Source: Spirosoma montaniterrae (GTDB lineage Bacteria; Bacteroidota; Bacteroidia; Cytophagales; Spirosomataceae). From it: a stretch of DNA of 64,000 nucleotides. Both the position numbers and the translations under genes were made by a program. Below are positions 17,360 to 26,594 of this stretch, one piece after another. Each line of letters begins with the position of its first letter. The first letter of the stretch is position 1. Where the stretch lies: assembly GCF_001988955.1 (NCBI RefSeq), contig NZ_CP014263.1, positions 4,834,501-4,898,500 on the forward strand, written 5' to 3'. The notes beneath the pieces were generated by a model. That model saw only the letters and a list, made by a program, of their open reading frames with translations, did not search any database and was not told the origin of the DNA.

Positions 17360-18333
17360 AAATAGTTCGTTTAAACGCAGGGAAGCAGAGGATTACGCAG
17401 AGACCGCAAAGAAGAACTCAGCGTTCTCTGCGGATATCTCTGTTGGCTCTGCGTTTGTTCTTTTTTGCTGCACTCTCTTCTGCCCAGACGCCCGTGCAGG
17501 TAGTAACGAAGGTAGTGGAGAAGGAAATTCCGTATACCGACGGGCAGCGCATCCGGCTGGCAGCTCAGAAGGCCGACATAATTCTGAAAGGATGGAACCG
17601 CCCAGCCGTTTCGGTAAAACTCCGGCTCGTTGCCAAACACCCCGACCGTGCCGTGGCTGAGCGAGAGGTGGCGTATCATCAATACACGCTGCAAGCCAAT
17701 CAGAACGAAATCGAACTGGCGAACCGCTTTGTGATTCCGCAGCGGGCGGGCCGATTGCAGGGGCAGTTAAAGGCCATTTACGAGGTCAGTGTGCCCGCCA
17801 GAGCGTTGCTGACCATTACCAACAGCTTCGGTGATTTGCGACTGACCGATCTGCTGGGTGATACCAACCTGAAATTTGAGTTTGGCAAGCTGATACTTGA
17901 AGACATCGGCGGTAAGCTGACAGTTGTTTCGGACTACGGCGACATCGACGGGCGCAACCTCGATGCCCAACTGACCCTCCGGGCCGAAAAAGCCGACGTA
18001 ACCCTGCGCGACCTCGCCGGGCGAGTCAACATCAAAAGCCGATACGGCAAACTCACCCTGTTGCCCATTCCTTCGCTCGGTAGCCTGACGGTCGAAGCGG
18101 CCCGAACCGACGTGTTGGTAGCCACCCGGCGCGTGTCAGACTTCCGGTACGACGTCATTACAACCTTTGCCGACATCCGCGTACCCGAATCCGTTGCAGG
18201 CGAGGTAAGCAAATTAGGCAGCAAACAGACCTTCACCTACCAGCCACCGGGGACACGCAAACCGGAAATTCAAATTCAAAATAGTTATGGTAACGTGGTC
18301 ATTCAGGGCGAAAAACCGCTCGTTGACCGATAA
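17356..18333 (+). CDS. Secreted DUF4097-like repeat protein
   Basis: A 325-residue protein that starts by ATGA overlap with the anti-sigma-like gene. Its signal region (residues 1-43, ending FFFAALSSAQ) is largely encoded by an inverted-repeat element. The mature part repeats short beta units marked by NSFGDLRL, EFGKLILE, DYGDIDGR, SRYGKLTL and NSYGNVVIQ, as in the putative-adhesin DUF4097 group with a right-handed beta-helix-like fold. The function is unknown. It is a paralogue of 62419-63471, which also follows an anti-sigma-like gene, so it is probably part of the signalling module. Confidence 0.65.
   Translation: MKIVRLNAGKQRITQRPQRRTQRSLRISLLALRLFFFAALSSAQTPVQVVTKVVEKEIPYTDGQRIRLAAQKADIILKGWNRPAVSVKLRLVAKHPDRAVAEREVAYHQYTLQANQNEIELANRFVIPQRAGRLQGQLKAIYEVSVPARALLTITNSFGDLRLTDLLGDTNLKFEFGKLILEDIGGKLTVVSDYGDIDGRNLDAQLTLRAEKADVTLRDLAGRVNIKSRYGKLTLLPIPSLGSLTVEAARTDVLVATRRVSDFRYDVITTFADIRVPESVAGEVSKLGSKQTFTYQPPGTRKPEIQIQNSYGNVVIQGEKPLVDR
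17373..17456. repeat. AAACGCAG-type inverted repeat inside a coding region
   Basis: Imperfect arms at 17373-17403 and 17425-17456 begin with AAACGCAG and end with CTGCGTTT. The element is translated as residues 6-34 of the DUF4097-like protein. The left arm encodes a basic, polar stretch and the right arm a hydrophobic one, together forming the n- and h-regions of a signal peptide. Confidence 0.75.
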
Positions 18334-18355
18334 ACACTCCTATAAATTCATCACT

Positions 18356-19126
18356 ATGAAACCGACTCTATTGTTTTTCCTGCTCTGTTCCTGTGCCGTG
18401 AATGCCCAAACCACCGACAGCACCCGCATTGAACACACAACCGAAGACCCGGCAGTTTCGGCTTCGGAGTTCAAACGGCTCGTTCGCTACATCACCCGCG
18501 CCGACGTGGAGGAAAAGACGTTGATCAAGCTGGGGTTTTGGCCTTCAACAGACCGCCGTCCAACGTATGAGAATCGGACATTCGGCATTGGTCTCAACCT
18601 TGACGTTTCAATAGAGCAAAAAATAACTCCGGCACTTTCATTCGTGGCTGGCGTAACTGGATTAGCTCGGTATGAAACATATAGAATAACAAAACTCATA
18701 AACCCAGTTCCCGGAATACCACCCACCTCGACCTATTACGACCGTCTTGAATGGGGACGAGATATAGAACTGAGTGCCAGACTCGGATTTCGTTACTATT
18801 ACAACCTCCTTGCACGAATGAGAAAAGGGCTTTCAGCGAATAATTTTTCTGCAAACTATATCGCAGCGCAGGTCTCTGAACCGTTCCTGCAATTTGGCGA
18901 TGGTGAGGTATACAACCGATTAACTGAAGATAGACGGAGATATTCATTTCGCGATAATTTGCTGGGTGATCCTCAGCCGCGCATACTGGTAGGTTACGGC
19001 ATACAACGGCGGCTTGGCAGATCAGGGTTTTTCGATATCAATGCTGGGCCTGAAATCATTTTCACGGGTGGATCTGGCACCCGAACTTCCCTCCAAATCA
19101 ACGCGCTCATCGGCTTAGGCTGGTGA
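18356..19126 (+). CDS. Putative outer-membrane beta-barrel protein
   Basis: A protein of about 256 residues starting [20 protein letters not shown], a signal peptide with a cysteine near its end. The frame is open to 18287 inside the preceding gene, but the signal peptide fixes the start. After a short helical region ([20 protein letters not shown]) come alternating strands with aromatic girdles, and the chain ends in LIGLGW, an aromatic end typical of outer-membrane barrels. No family is recognised. It is the last gene of the sigma cassette and overlaps the convergent photolyase gene by 12 bp. Confidence 0.6.
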   Translation: MKPTLLFFLLCSCAVNAQTTDSTRIEHTTEDPAVSASEFKRLVRYITRADVEEKTLIKLGFWPSTDRRPTYENRTFGIGLNLDVSIEQKITPALSFVAGVTGLARYETYRITKLINPVPGIPPTSTYYDRLEWGRDIELSARLGFRYYYNLLARMRKGLSANNFSANYIAAQVSEPFLQFGDGEVYNRLTEDRRRYSFRDNLLGDPQPRILVGYGIQRRLGRSGFFDINAGPEIIFTGGSGTRTSLQINALIGLGW

Positions 19127-20707
19127 TTTTTTAGGTTCCGAACGCGGGATGCTGTGTCGTTTCAAGATTCGTTTTGCTTCGGTTTGGCCGGTTTCGGTTT
19201 TGCGGGGCTGATGCAACTTCACGCGGGCTGCGCGGGCGGTTTCAGCAATGTTAATGATGGGAGCGGGGTAATCGATGCCGACGTGAAAATTGTACATATC
19301 CTGTTCGAGCAGAGGCATTGTCCAGGGTTCGTGGATGTAGGCAACGGGGCAGTTGGCTAATTCGGGCACCCACTGTCGAATGAAAACACCCTGCGGGTCG
19401 TGGTCCTGCGACTGTTTTACGGGGTTGTAAATACGCACGGTGTTGGTGCCGGTCATGCCTGCCTGCATCTGAATCTGGGCATAGTGAATACCCGGCTCGA
19501 AGTCGGTATAGAGCCGGGCGAGGTGCCAGCCACCTTCCTGCCAGTGTTGCAACAAATGGTGCGTCAGAAACGAGGTCAGCATGGCACGCATTCGGAAGTT
19601 GATATAGCCCGTTGCGGTCAGACAACGCATACAGGCGTCTACGAGCGGGTAGCCCGTTTGTCCATCGCGCCAGGCCGCGTACAGGTCGGGGTTGTGGTTT
19701 TTCGCGATGGCGTCGAAGGCGCGATTTACGTTCTCGAACTCGATGCGGTCTTCGCTCTCGAATTTCTGAATAAAATGACAGTGCCAGCGTAACCGCGATG
19801 CAAACGCGCCGAACTGCCGCCCCAGTCCCGGCAGGGCCGGATTCTTTGCCGCCAGCAATTGCGCCTGAAACACCTGCCGAATACTTAGACACCCCCACGC
19901 AATATAGGGCGACAACCGGCTGCACCCCCGCCGACTTTCGAGTGGTTTCGAGATGGAGCGGGCGTAGAGCGTAATGCGTTCATGCAGAAAACTATCCATG
20001 TACCGGTGCGCGTTGTACTCGCCACCGGGCTGAAACAGCGGGTTAGGCTGCTGCCAGTCGGCGGGCAGGTCGGGGCCTCGGTGGTTGTTATACCAATCGT
20101 CGGGCAGGTGGGCCGGTTGCCAATGGCTGAAGTTAGGGTGTTGTTGGGGCGCACGCATGGTTTTCTGCCAGTCGGTTGCCCACGATTCCCGGTCGCGCAG
20201 GGGCCGAATAACACCGTTGCTTTGCCATTCGCGCCAGTCGATGCCCTGTTGGCGGCAAAACGCGGCTACGGCTTTGTCGCGGTGGTAGGTCACGCGCAGG
20301 CCGGTTTCTTCGTATGAAAAGATTGTGTCGATAGTGAAGCGTTCGTGTAATGCCCGCAGCACATCGGGCACCTCGCCCCGAAATACCCAAACGTGGGCTT
20401 GCCCAGCCATGCCGGGTTCAATAGCCGGTTCGTCGTCAAAAACAAAAGGAAGCCATTCGTGGGTAGATGTCTGTTCGCTTTTGGGCGACACTACATGGCC
20501 TGATAACTGCCGGTTTAAATCCTGCAAACATTCGTACACAAATCGCCAGTGCCGCAAATCATAGTTTGGGTCGGCCATAACCGACGGTTCAAAACAATAC
20601 AGTAGCAGGAGCGGCTTCCCGGCTTCGATAGCGGCCTGTAGGGGCGCGTGATCGCGCAGACGCAAATCGCGTTTAAACCAGAGAATGTTGATGGAAGAAA
20701 TTATCAC
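19115..20707 (-). CDS. Cryptochrome/deoxyribodipyrimidine photolyase family protein
   Basis: A 530-residue flavoprotein. The N-terminal alpha/beta antenna domain begins [18 protein letters not shown]. The C-terminal FAD domain has [18 protein letters not shown], the region [12 protein letters not shown] and the helices [20 protein letters not shown] and [11 protein letters not shown] basic tail of about 40 residues ends the protein. The family repairs pyrimidine dimers with blue light, but some members are cryptochrome-like sensors; the subgroup cannot be fixed by eye. The upstream region holds a 14-bp triplicate repeat and DnaA boxes. Confidence 0.88.
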   Translation of the reverse strand: MIISSINILWFKRDLRLRDHAPLQAAIEAGKPLLLLYCFEPSVMADPNYDLRHWRFVYECLQDLNRQLSGHVVSPKSEQTSTHEWLPFVFDDEPAIEPGMAGQAHVWVFRGEVPDVLRALHERFTIDTIFSYEETGLRVTYHRDKAVAAFCRQQGIDWREWQSNGVIRPLRDRESWATDWQKTMRAPQQHPNFSHWQPAHLPDDWYNNHRGPDLPADWQQPNPLFQPGGEYNAHRYMDSFLHERITLYARSISKPLESRRGCSRLSPYIAWGCLSIRQVFQAQLLAAKNPALPGLGRQFGAFASRLRWHCHFIQKFESEDRIEFENVNRAFDAIAKNHNPDLYAAWRDGQTGYPLVDACMRCLTATGYINFRMRAMLTSFLTHHLLQHWQEGGWHLARLYTDFEPGIHYAQIQMQAGMTGTNTVRIYNPVKQSQDHDPQGVFIRQWVPELANCPVAYIHEPWTMPLLEQDMYNFHVGIDYPAPIINIAETARAARVKLHQPRKTETGQTEAKRILKRHSIPRSEPKKSPA

Positions 20708-20731
20708 GTTTCGTAAGCGGACGAATTAATT

Positions 20732-20773
20732 CCGGGACGCGTAGTCCGGGACGCGTAGTCCGGGACGCGTAGT
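20732..20773. repeat. Three tandem copies of a 14-bp unit
   Basis: CCGGGACGCGTAGT is repeated perfectly three times (20732-20745, 20746-20759, 20760-20773) in the region upstream of the photolyase gene. The short arms TTTCGTAA (20709-20716) and TTACGAAA (20781-20788) flank it as an inverted repeat. It could be a regulator-binding array or a replication-slippage product. Confidence 0.85.
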
Positions 20774-20820
20774 TGCCCATTTACGAAAGGCACCATTCTC
20801 TGAAATTGTTTCAGACGTCA

Positions 20821-20877
20821 ATGTTATCCACAATTAATTGTGGATAACATTGGTGAAATTGAGCAAAATGTGGATAA
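20821..20877. promoter_or_regulatory. Cluster of three perfect DnaA boxes
   Basis: TTATCCACA at 20824-20832 and its complement at 20839-20847 and 20869-20877 match the standard DnaA box exactly. The first two form a perfect 30-bp palindrome (20821-20850). The sequence is AT-rich and lies between recQ (downstream end) and the photolyase gene. It may be an origin component, a DnaA titration site or a DnaA-regulated promoter. A single further box is at 57556-57564. Confidence 0.7.
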
Positions 20878-20898
20878 AAAGACTACTTTATTCAACAA

Positions 20899-22824
20899 CT
20901 ACCCATTTAGTGTCAGATTGCCGGTTTTAGTGTACCGGATTTCTTCTTCTGCCAGCATCTGCTGAACCGTCTGCGCCAGCGTGTCGGCGTCGGTCTGAGC
21001 GAAATAATGCGATAGCTGTTTTGGCGAAACGCCCGGCCCGTTGGCGAGCGCAACATAATCGCGCACCTGTTCGCGCACAACCGACGTAGCTCGGTCAGCA
21101 CTCTTTTTCTTTTTGATGCAGTTGTCGCAGATACCGCAGGCGTCGCCGGGTTTTTCGCCGAAGTAAGCTTGCAGCAGGCGTGTGCGGCACTGCGTTGGGT
21201 GTTCGGTGTAGAGTATGGCGGCCTGCACTTTGCGCTGTGCCAGTTCTTTACGCCGGTTCAGCTCGGCTATGTCGATGGGTAGGGTAGGGGCATCGAGCCG
21301 GGGTGTCAGATACGTTAGCTGCGGTTTGTCTTTCTGCTTTTCATAAATCACTACGTTGCGCTGGTGCAACTGCGTCAGCATGGCTTCTATTTCGCTTTGG
21401 TTCAGCATATACGCCCGCGCCAGTGCCGATTCCTGAATGGTCACAAAATCGGTAAACAACTCACCTCCATACATTCGCAACAGCAGTTTCAGAAACGGGT
21501 CGAGCTTGGGGTTCATGACCTGAAACTCGTACAACTGCCGGTTATCGAGCAGAATCGTTAGCCGCGACGGGTGGAAATATTGTTCATTTAACTGGATAAG
21601 CCCTTCCAACTGAAGCTGTTGCAGGGCGTAGTGCGTTTCCTGAGCAGGCAGACTGAAAGTAGCCGTAAACGCGCCCATGTCGAAATCATAACTGGCAAAC
21701 TCGCCCCCGCCCAGCGGCACGGCGGTATAATTTGCCAACGCCTGATATACCCGGCGCAACATCGCCACCGGCTGATGCATCTGCTCGGTACGGAACCGCA
21801 GACTGTCGAGATCGGCAGGCGTGTAGAGCATAACGGCGTATGCTTTTTGCCCGTCGCGCCCGGCCCGACCCGCTTCCTGGTAGTAGGCTTCGAGCGAGTC
21901 GGGCACGTTGAGATGCACCACCACGCGCACGTCGGGTTTGTCGATTCCCATACCGAACGCGTTGGTTGCTACCATCACCCGAATTTGATCCTGAATCCAG
22001 GCATCCTGCTTATCGGCACGTTGCTGAGTGGTCAGACCCGCGTGGTAAAAATCGGCGGCCACGCCCGCCCCTTGCAGTAGCTGCGCCACCTGCTGTGTTT
22101 GTCGGCGGCTGCGCACGTACACAATGCCGCTGCCCGGCACGTTGTTCAGGATTTTTAGTAGTCGTTCCTCTTTATTTTCTTCCAGAACGGCTGAATAGGA
22201 GAGATTAGGCCGGGCAAACGTCTGCCGGAAAATACGCACCTGCCCGTCGTTGGCGGGGCGCATCGCCAGCTTATCGACAATGTCGGTCTGCACGTCGGGC
22301 GTAGCCGAGGCCGTGAGGGCAATTACGGGCGTATCGGGAATGAGTTCGCGGAACTCGGCAATTTTCAGGTACGGCGGGCGGAAATCGTAGCCCCACTGCG
22401 AAATACAGTGCGCTTCGTCGACAGCCAGCAGGCAAACCGGCATCAGCTTCACGCGTTCGATCACGATTTCAGTGCGTAACCGTTCGGGCGAGAGATACAG
22501 AAATTTGGTGTTCCCGTAGATACAGTTGTCTAATATCGTATCGATTTCGCGGTAGTGCATCCCGGAATAGATGGCCGCTGCCGGAATACCGCGCCGACGC
22601 AATTGTTCGACCTGATCTTTCATGAGCGCGATCAGGGGCGTTACCACAATACATACGCCCCGCAGGGCCAGCGCGGGCACCTGAAAGCAAAGCGATTTGC
22701 CCCCGCCCGTGGGCATCAATACCAGCGCATCGTGCCGTTCGAGTACGGTGTTGATTATGTCTTCCTGCATGGGCCGGAAGGCGGTATAACCCCAAAATTG
22801 CTGAAGTATCTGGCGAATTGTCAT
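20899..22824 (-). CDS. ATP-dependent DNA helicase of the RecQ family
   Basis: A 641-residue helicase. Walker A PTGGGKS is at residues 38-44 and DEAH at 136-139, followed by the aromatic loop CISQWGYDFRP. Motif VI is in YYQEAGRAGRDGQ, and the four-cysteine zinc region includes CRTRLLQAYFGE and CGICDNC near residue 570. A winged-helix region and a short end follow; no HRDC domain is evident. RecQ unwinds forks and recombination intermediates. The genome may hold more than one RecQ, so the gene name is left open. Confidence 0.93.
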   Translation of the reverse strand: MTIRQILQQFWGYTAFRPMQEDIINTVLERHDALVLMPTGGGKSLCFQVPALALRGVCIVVTPLIALMKDQVEQLRRRGIPAAAIYSGMHYREIDTILDNCIYGNTKFLYLSPERLRTEIVIERVKLMPVCLLAVDEAHCISQWGYDFRPPYLKIAEFRELIPDTPVIALTASATPDVQTDIVDKLAMRPANDGQVRIFRQTFARPNLSYSAVLEENKEERLLKILNNVPGSGIVYVRSRRQTQQVAQLLQGAGVAADFYHAGLTTQQRADKQDAWIQDQIRVMVATNAFGMGIDKPDVRVVVHLNVPDSLEAYYQEAGRAGRDGQKAYAVMLYTPADLDSLRFRTEQMHQPVAMLRRVYQALANYTAVPLGGGEFASYDFDMGAFTATFSLPAQETHYALQQLQLEGLIQLNEQYFHPSRLTILLDNRQLYEFQVMNPKLDPFLKLLLRMYGGELFTDFVTIQESALARAYMLNQSEIEAMLTQLHQRNVVIYEKQKDKPQLTYLTPRLDAPTLPIDIAELNRRKELAQRKVQAAILYTEHPTQCRTRLLQAYFGEKPGDACGICDNCIKKKKSADRATSVVREQVRDYVALANGPGVSPKQLSHYFAQTDADTLAQTVQQMLAEEEIRYTKTGNLTLNG

Positions 22825-22916
22825 GAGTAATAAAGTACTGCAAATTTACAGCCTCGAAAGACAAATCGGGCGAAGGCTCGTTTACGTTTATAATCTATCA
22901 CCCAACCAGTATAACC

Positions 22917-23324
22917 ATGCTCCAGAAGATAAACAAAACCGACGAGGAGTGGCGGCAGCAGCTCACCCCGGAGCAATACCGCGTAACGCGTACCAAAGGC
23001 ACCGAACGGCCTTATTCGGGCGAGTATTGCGAAGCGCACGACCCCGGTTTATACGGATGCGTATGCTGCGGTACGGAATTATTCGAGTCAACTACTAAAT
23101 TTGAGTCGGGAACAGGCTGGCCCAGCTTTACGGCACCTATCGACGACGAACGTACTCGGTTGGAAAAAGATTACAGCCACGGCATGTTTCGGATCGAGGT
23201 GCTGTGTAATGTGTGCGATGCGCATCTGGGGCACGTTTTCAACGATGGCCCACCGCCAACCGGTATGCGCTACTGTCTGAATTCGGTAGCGTTGGTATTG
23301 AAACGCACCGCTGATCCGGCCTGA
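22917..23324 (+). CDS. msrB: Peptide-methionine (R)-S-oxide reductase MsrB
   Basis: A 135-residue protein with both zinc CxxC pairs (C48/C51 and C97/C100), the substrate loop GTGWPSF and the catalytic cysteine C120 in RYCLNSVAL. It reduces the R form of methionine sulfoxide in proteins. No signal peptide is seen, so it acts in the cytoplasm. It is divergent from recQ and 38 bp upstream of the secreted metalloprotease-like gene. Confidence 0.95.
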   Translation: MLQKINKTDEEWRQQLTPEQYRVTRTKGTERPYSGEYCEAHDPGLYGCVCCGTELFESTTKFESGTGWPSFTAPIDDERTRLEKDYSHGMFRIEVLCNVCDAHLGHVFNDGPPPTGMRYCLNSVALVLKRTADPA

Positions 23325-23362
23325 CCAGGTATTATTCAACTATTACTCTCAACGACGAGCAC

Positions 23363-26035
23363 ATGCGTTCTTGGAAGCCATTGGCAAGATTACTGGTCCT
23401 TATCTTGCTGATTGACGGGGGAAGCGGGAGACTTCTACGGGCGCAATCGGCTCAACATCAGGCAACGGTTTCACCACCGGGAGGCTACCGGCAGTTTGTT
23501 CGGCAGATGCGTACCGAGCGGCCCGGCAATCAGATCACCTGTTTCCGAACCGACCAAAGCGAACTGGCGCGGGTATTGCCACCCGACGCTTTTCGGCAGG
23601 GTCGGCGCGATGGCAGCGGGCGGTTGGCGGCTCCTACGGCACAGATAAGCGTCAACTACACGAACTTTCCTGCCGAAGCCCGCCGGGCGTTTCAGTACGC
23701 CGTCGATATATGGGCCACGCTGATTTCGTCGCCCGTACCGATTCGGATTCAAGCCAACTGGGCGTTGCAGGAACCCGGCGAATTGGGTTCTGCCGGACCA
23801 ACCTCTTACATCATCGGCCCCGACGGAGCGCAGAAAGCGTATGGCTACTATGCCATTGCGCTGGCCGAGAAAATTGCCCGCCGGCAACTCAACGACCCCA
23901 ACGCGCCCGACATTATTGCCAACATTAACCGGAACGTGACCTGGTACTATGGTATCGATGGCAAAACCCCCGCCGACCGAACAGACTTAGTGACCGCTGT
24001 TTTGCACGAACTTACCCACGGTTTCGGCTTTATCGGTTTCTTCGACGTGCGGAATGGGCTGGGTACGTATTCGGCAAGTTTCCCGTCGGTGTACGATCAT
24101 TTTATCGAGAACGGTGGCCCCAACGGTTCGCCAGCCGTGCGGGCGGTATCGTCGCCAAACACGCTGCCAGATGGTTCACTGGCATTGGGCAATTACCTGA
24201 CCAGCGACAATTTGTATTTGAATGGCACGTTGCTGCGCCGGAAGTACGACATTCAGCGACCCCGTATATCGGCCCTGCGCCCGTTCAACCGGGCTGTTAG
24301 TTTGTATCACCTCGACACCGATTTCTACGAATTTACGCAAACCGATGCCCTCCTGAAGCCTTATCTAAAGCAAGGATCAGCCATTCATACGCCAGGGCCG
24401 ATTGTGCTGACGTTCTTCAACGACATGGAGTGGAAAACAACCTCGGTTTTGCACGAGCCACTGGTGAGCAATGAAGAAACCCGCGATCTGGTATTCAGTG
24501 CCCGCGTCATCAGCGACACAACCTTCAATCCGGCTACGGTGCGGCTGTTTTATCGGAAAGGTGCGCCAACAGCCCGCGATACGGCCATGACCGCCGTGCC
24601 GATGACCCGCGTGGGCAGTACCGATGAGTATCAGTTTACTATACCTGCCGCGCAGGCACAGGGGGAGTTCTGGTATTACATTGCTGCTCAGGACGCCACC
24701 AACCGCACCTTCACCAATCCGGGTAAGTTGCCCGCCGGGGCGCAGGCACTGTATCGGGTGTTGACGGGGGCTGATAATATTCCGCCGGTGGTACGGTTTA
24801 GCCCACCTAAAAACTTTATTCTCAACACTACCGTTGCCGACAGCCTGCCCATCTATGCCGTTATTTCCGACGAACGCGCCACGGGTATCGGTGAAGCGTA
24901 TCTGGAATATCAGGTAAACGGCACTGCTCAGCCCAACCTGCCGCTTCGGCTCAACACGGGGCCGATTGGCGGACTTCGCTACGATAGCTTATACGTAAAT
25001 CGGCTAACGTTTCCGGCCAATTCATTACGGGCGGGCGACCGCATTCGCTACCGAATTGTGGCACGCGACGGCTCGAAAAATCGCAATCAGGCAACTAATC
25101 CGGCAACGGGTTTTCACGAATTGCGGGTAGTGGCTCCGCAGGCCGTGCGCGACCGCTACGTCAATACGTTTCAGGACGCCGGGGCGTCGGCGGCTGATTT
25201 TGTGACCTACGCCATGAGCGTGACGCAGCCCACGGGTTTCAGCGACCCGGCATTGCACTCCGAACACCCCTACCGCAACGGCAACGATTACCGCTACCAG
25301 AGTAATTATGAAAGCGTGTTGCTGTCTCCCGTTCGCGTGGCATCTAACCCCGACAGTGCCGTGATGCGGTTCGATGAGGTGGTGCTGATTGAACCCGGCG
25401 AATTTGGTAGCCGGTTTGGGATGGAGGGTTTTCACGATTACCTCATCGTAGAAGGCTCGACGGATAACGGCCAAACCTGGCGACCGCTGCTGGATGGCTA
25501 CAATGCTCTCGATCAAACCGACTGGCTGGCGGCATACAACCGGAATCTGCTGCAAACCAGCCCATTGGGTAGCCGAACATCGGGTACGGCGGGCGTTCCG
25601 GCACTCTACAAACGCCGGACTATTCCGCTGCTAACGACCTTTCGGGCGGGCGATCAGGTGTTGTTTCGGTTCCGGCTTTATGCTGACCGGTATTCTGTAG
25701 GCTGGGGCTGGGCGATGGATAATCTGCGTATTCAGGTGCCGCCACCGCCCCCCGTACTGGCAAACGAACCGGCCACCATCGGGCGACTTTCTGTTTATCC
25801 GAATCCAGTCAGCGCGAATGTAGTGCGGCTCGATGTTGATTTCGTTCGGCCCACTGCCGAGGTGAATCTGTCGATTGTCGGGCCAACGGGACAGGTCTAT
25901 CAAAACAAAACGTTGACGGCCATCGGTACGCGACTGCGCGAAGAAATCGACGTGCGGCAACTGCCGACGGGGCTTTATTTCCTGAAGGTTCAGACAGAAG
26001 ATGGTGCGCTGACGGAGAAGGTTTTAATCTTCTGA
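23363..26035 (+). CDS. Secreted metalloprotease-like protein with T9SS sorting domain
   Basis: An 890-residue protein with an N-terminal signal (LLVLILLIDGGSGRLLRAQS). The N-terminal third contains a zinc-protease-like motif HELTHGFGF (H215, E216, H219), with a conserved NxxxxWYYGIDGKTP region before it. Ig-like and beta-sandwich stretches fill the middle. The C-terminal 75 residues start SVYPNPVSANVV and end LPTGLYFLKVQTEDGALTEK, the type A sorting domain of the type IX secretion system, which is removed on export and surface attachment. The classical third zinc ligand of metzincins is not at its usual place, so protease activity is an inference. Confidence 0.85.
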   Translation: MRSWKPLARLLVLILLIDGGSGRLLRAQSAQHQATVSPPGGYRQFVRQMRTERPGNQITCFRTDQSELARVLPPDAFRQGRRDGSGRLAAPTAQISVNYTNFPAEARRAFQYAVDIWATLISSPVPIRIQANWALQEPGELGSAGPTSYIIGPDGAQKAYGYYAIALAEKIARRQLNDPNAPDIIANINRNVTWYYGIDGKTPADRTDLVTAVLHELTHGFGFIGFFDVRNGLGTYSASFPSVYDHFIENGGPNGSPAVRAVSSPNTLPDGSLALGNYLTSDNLYLNGTLLRRKYDIQRPRISALRPFNRAVSLYHLDTDFYEFTQTDALLKPYLKQGSAIHTPGPIVLTFFNDMEWKTTSVLHEPLVSNEETRDLVFSARVISDTTFNPATVRLFYRKGAPTARDTAMTAVPMTRVGSTDEYQFTIPAAQAQGEFWYYIAAQDATNRTFTNPGKLPAGAQALYRVLTGADNIPPVVRFSPPKNFILNTTVADSLPIYAVISDERATGIGEAYLEYQVNGTAQPNLPLRLNTGPIGGLRYDSLYVNRLTFPANSLRAGDRIRYRIVARDGSKNRNQATNPATGFHELRVVAPQAVRDRYVNTFQDAGASAADFVTYAMSVTQPTGFSDPALHSEHPYRNGNDYRYQSNYESVLLSPVRVASNPDSAVMRFDEVVLIEPGEFGSRFGMEGFHDYLIVEGSTDNGQTWRPLLDGYNALDQTDWLAAYNRNLLQTSPLGSRTSGTAGVPALYKRRTIPLLTTFRAGDQVLFRFRLYADRYSVGWGWAMDNLRIQVPPPPPVLANEPATIGRLSVYPNPVSANVVRLDVDFVRPTAEVNLSIVGPTGQVYQNKTLTAIGTRLREEIDVRQLPTGLYFLKVQTEDGALTEKVLIF

Positions 26036-26050
26036 ATTTTAGACAGCCTC

Positions 26051-26527
26051 CTACCCTTCGAAAACTTCGCTTAACTCAAGTTCTATACCCGTAACAGGAT
26101 CTAAGACAGTACCTGCTGAAAAGTTAAGCTGCTGCTGGTCAGGCAATAAAACGGAAATGGTTTGTACGGTCGGGACAACCAGCCACACCGACTTAACGCC
26201 TGCCGGGAAGTGTTTTTTGTATATACGGTCGGTCAGGCTATTCAGGCTTTGCTCAGGCGAAAGAATTTCGATTGTTGTGATTGGCACCTCCTCAACGATA
26301 ATTTCATCGGTGAGCCAGTTTGCCTTACGCTTGGGTATGATGCAAAGATCAGGTCGTGTTTTGCCCGATGCAAAGCTGAAGTCAAGCTCTGTAAGAATGC
26401 TGTATTGGTGGCGGTATGATAGGCGCAGCAAAAAAGCCAGATGGCTTTGTAGTTCGGCGTGATTATAACTCGACATTTTTTCGTCTTGAACTTCGTCGGG
26501 CACCGGATAATCTAACGTTGTCTCCAT
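26051..26527 (-). CDS. Uma2 family (DUF820) restriction-endonuclease-fold protein
   Basis: A 158-residue protein with the PD-(D/E)XK-like core of Uma2 proteins: RPDLCIIPKRK supplies the aspartate and TTIEILSPEQS the glutamate, followed by KKHFPAGVKSVWLVVP. The family is expanded in cyanobacteria and some Bacteroidota; its role is unknown. An alternative start at MSSYNHAEL, 17 residues in, is possible. It is convergent with the T9SS protein gene, 15 bp away. Confidence 0.82.
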   Translation of the reverse strand: METTLDYPVPDEVQDEKMSSYNHAELQSHLAFLLRLSYRHQYSILTELDFSFASGKTRPDLCIIPKRKANWLTDEIIVEEVPITTIEILSPEQSLNSLTDRIYKKHFPAGVKSVWLVVPTVQTISVLLPDQQQLNFSAGTVLDPVTGIELELSEVFEG

Positions 26528-26594
26528 ATCGCTGTGCTTTTTTCCAAAGATAACGATTTCCGACTCTAATCGTTACCCCTCTTCCTGACCAGTT

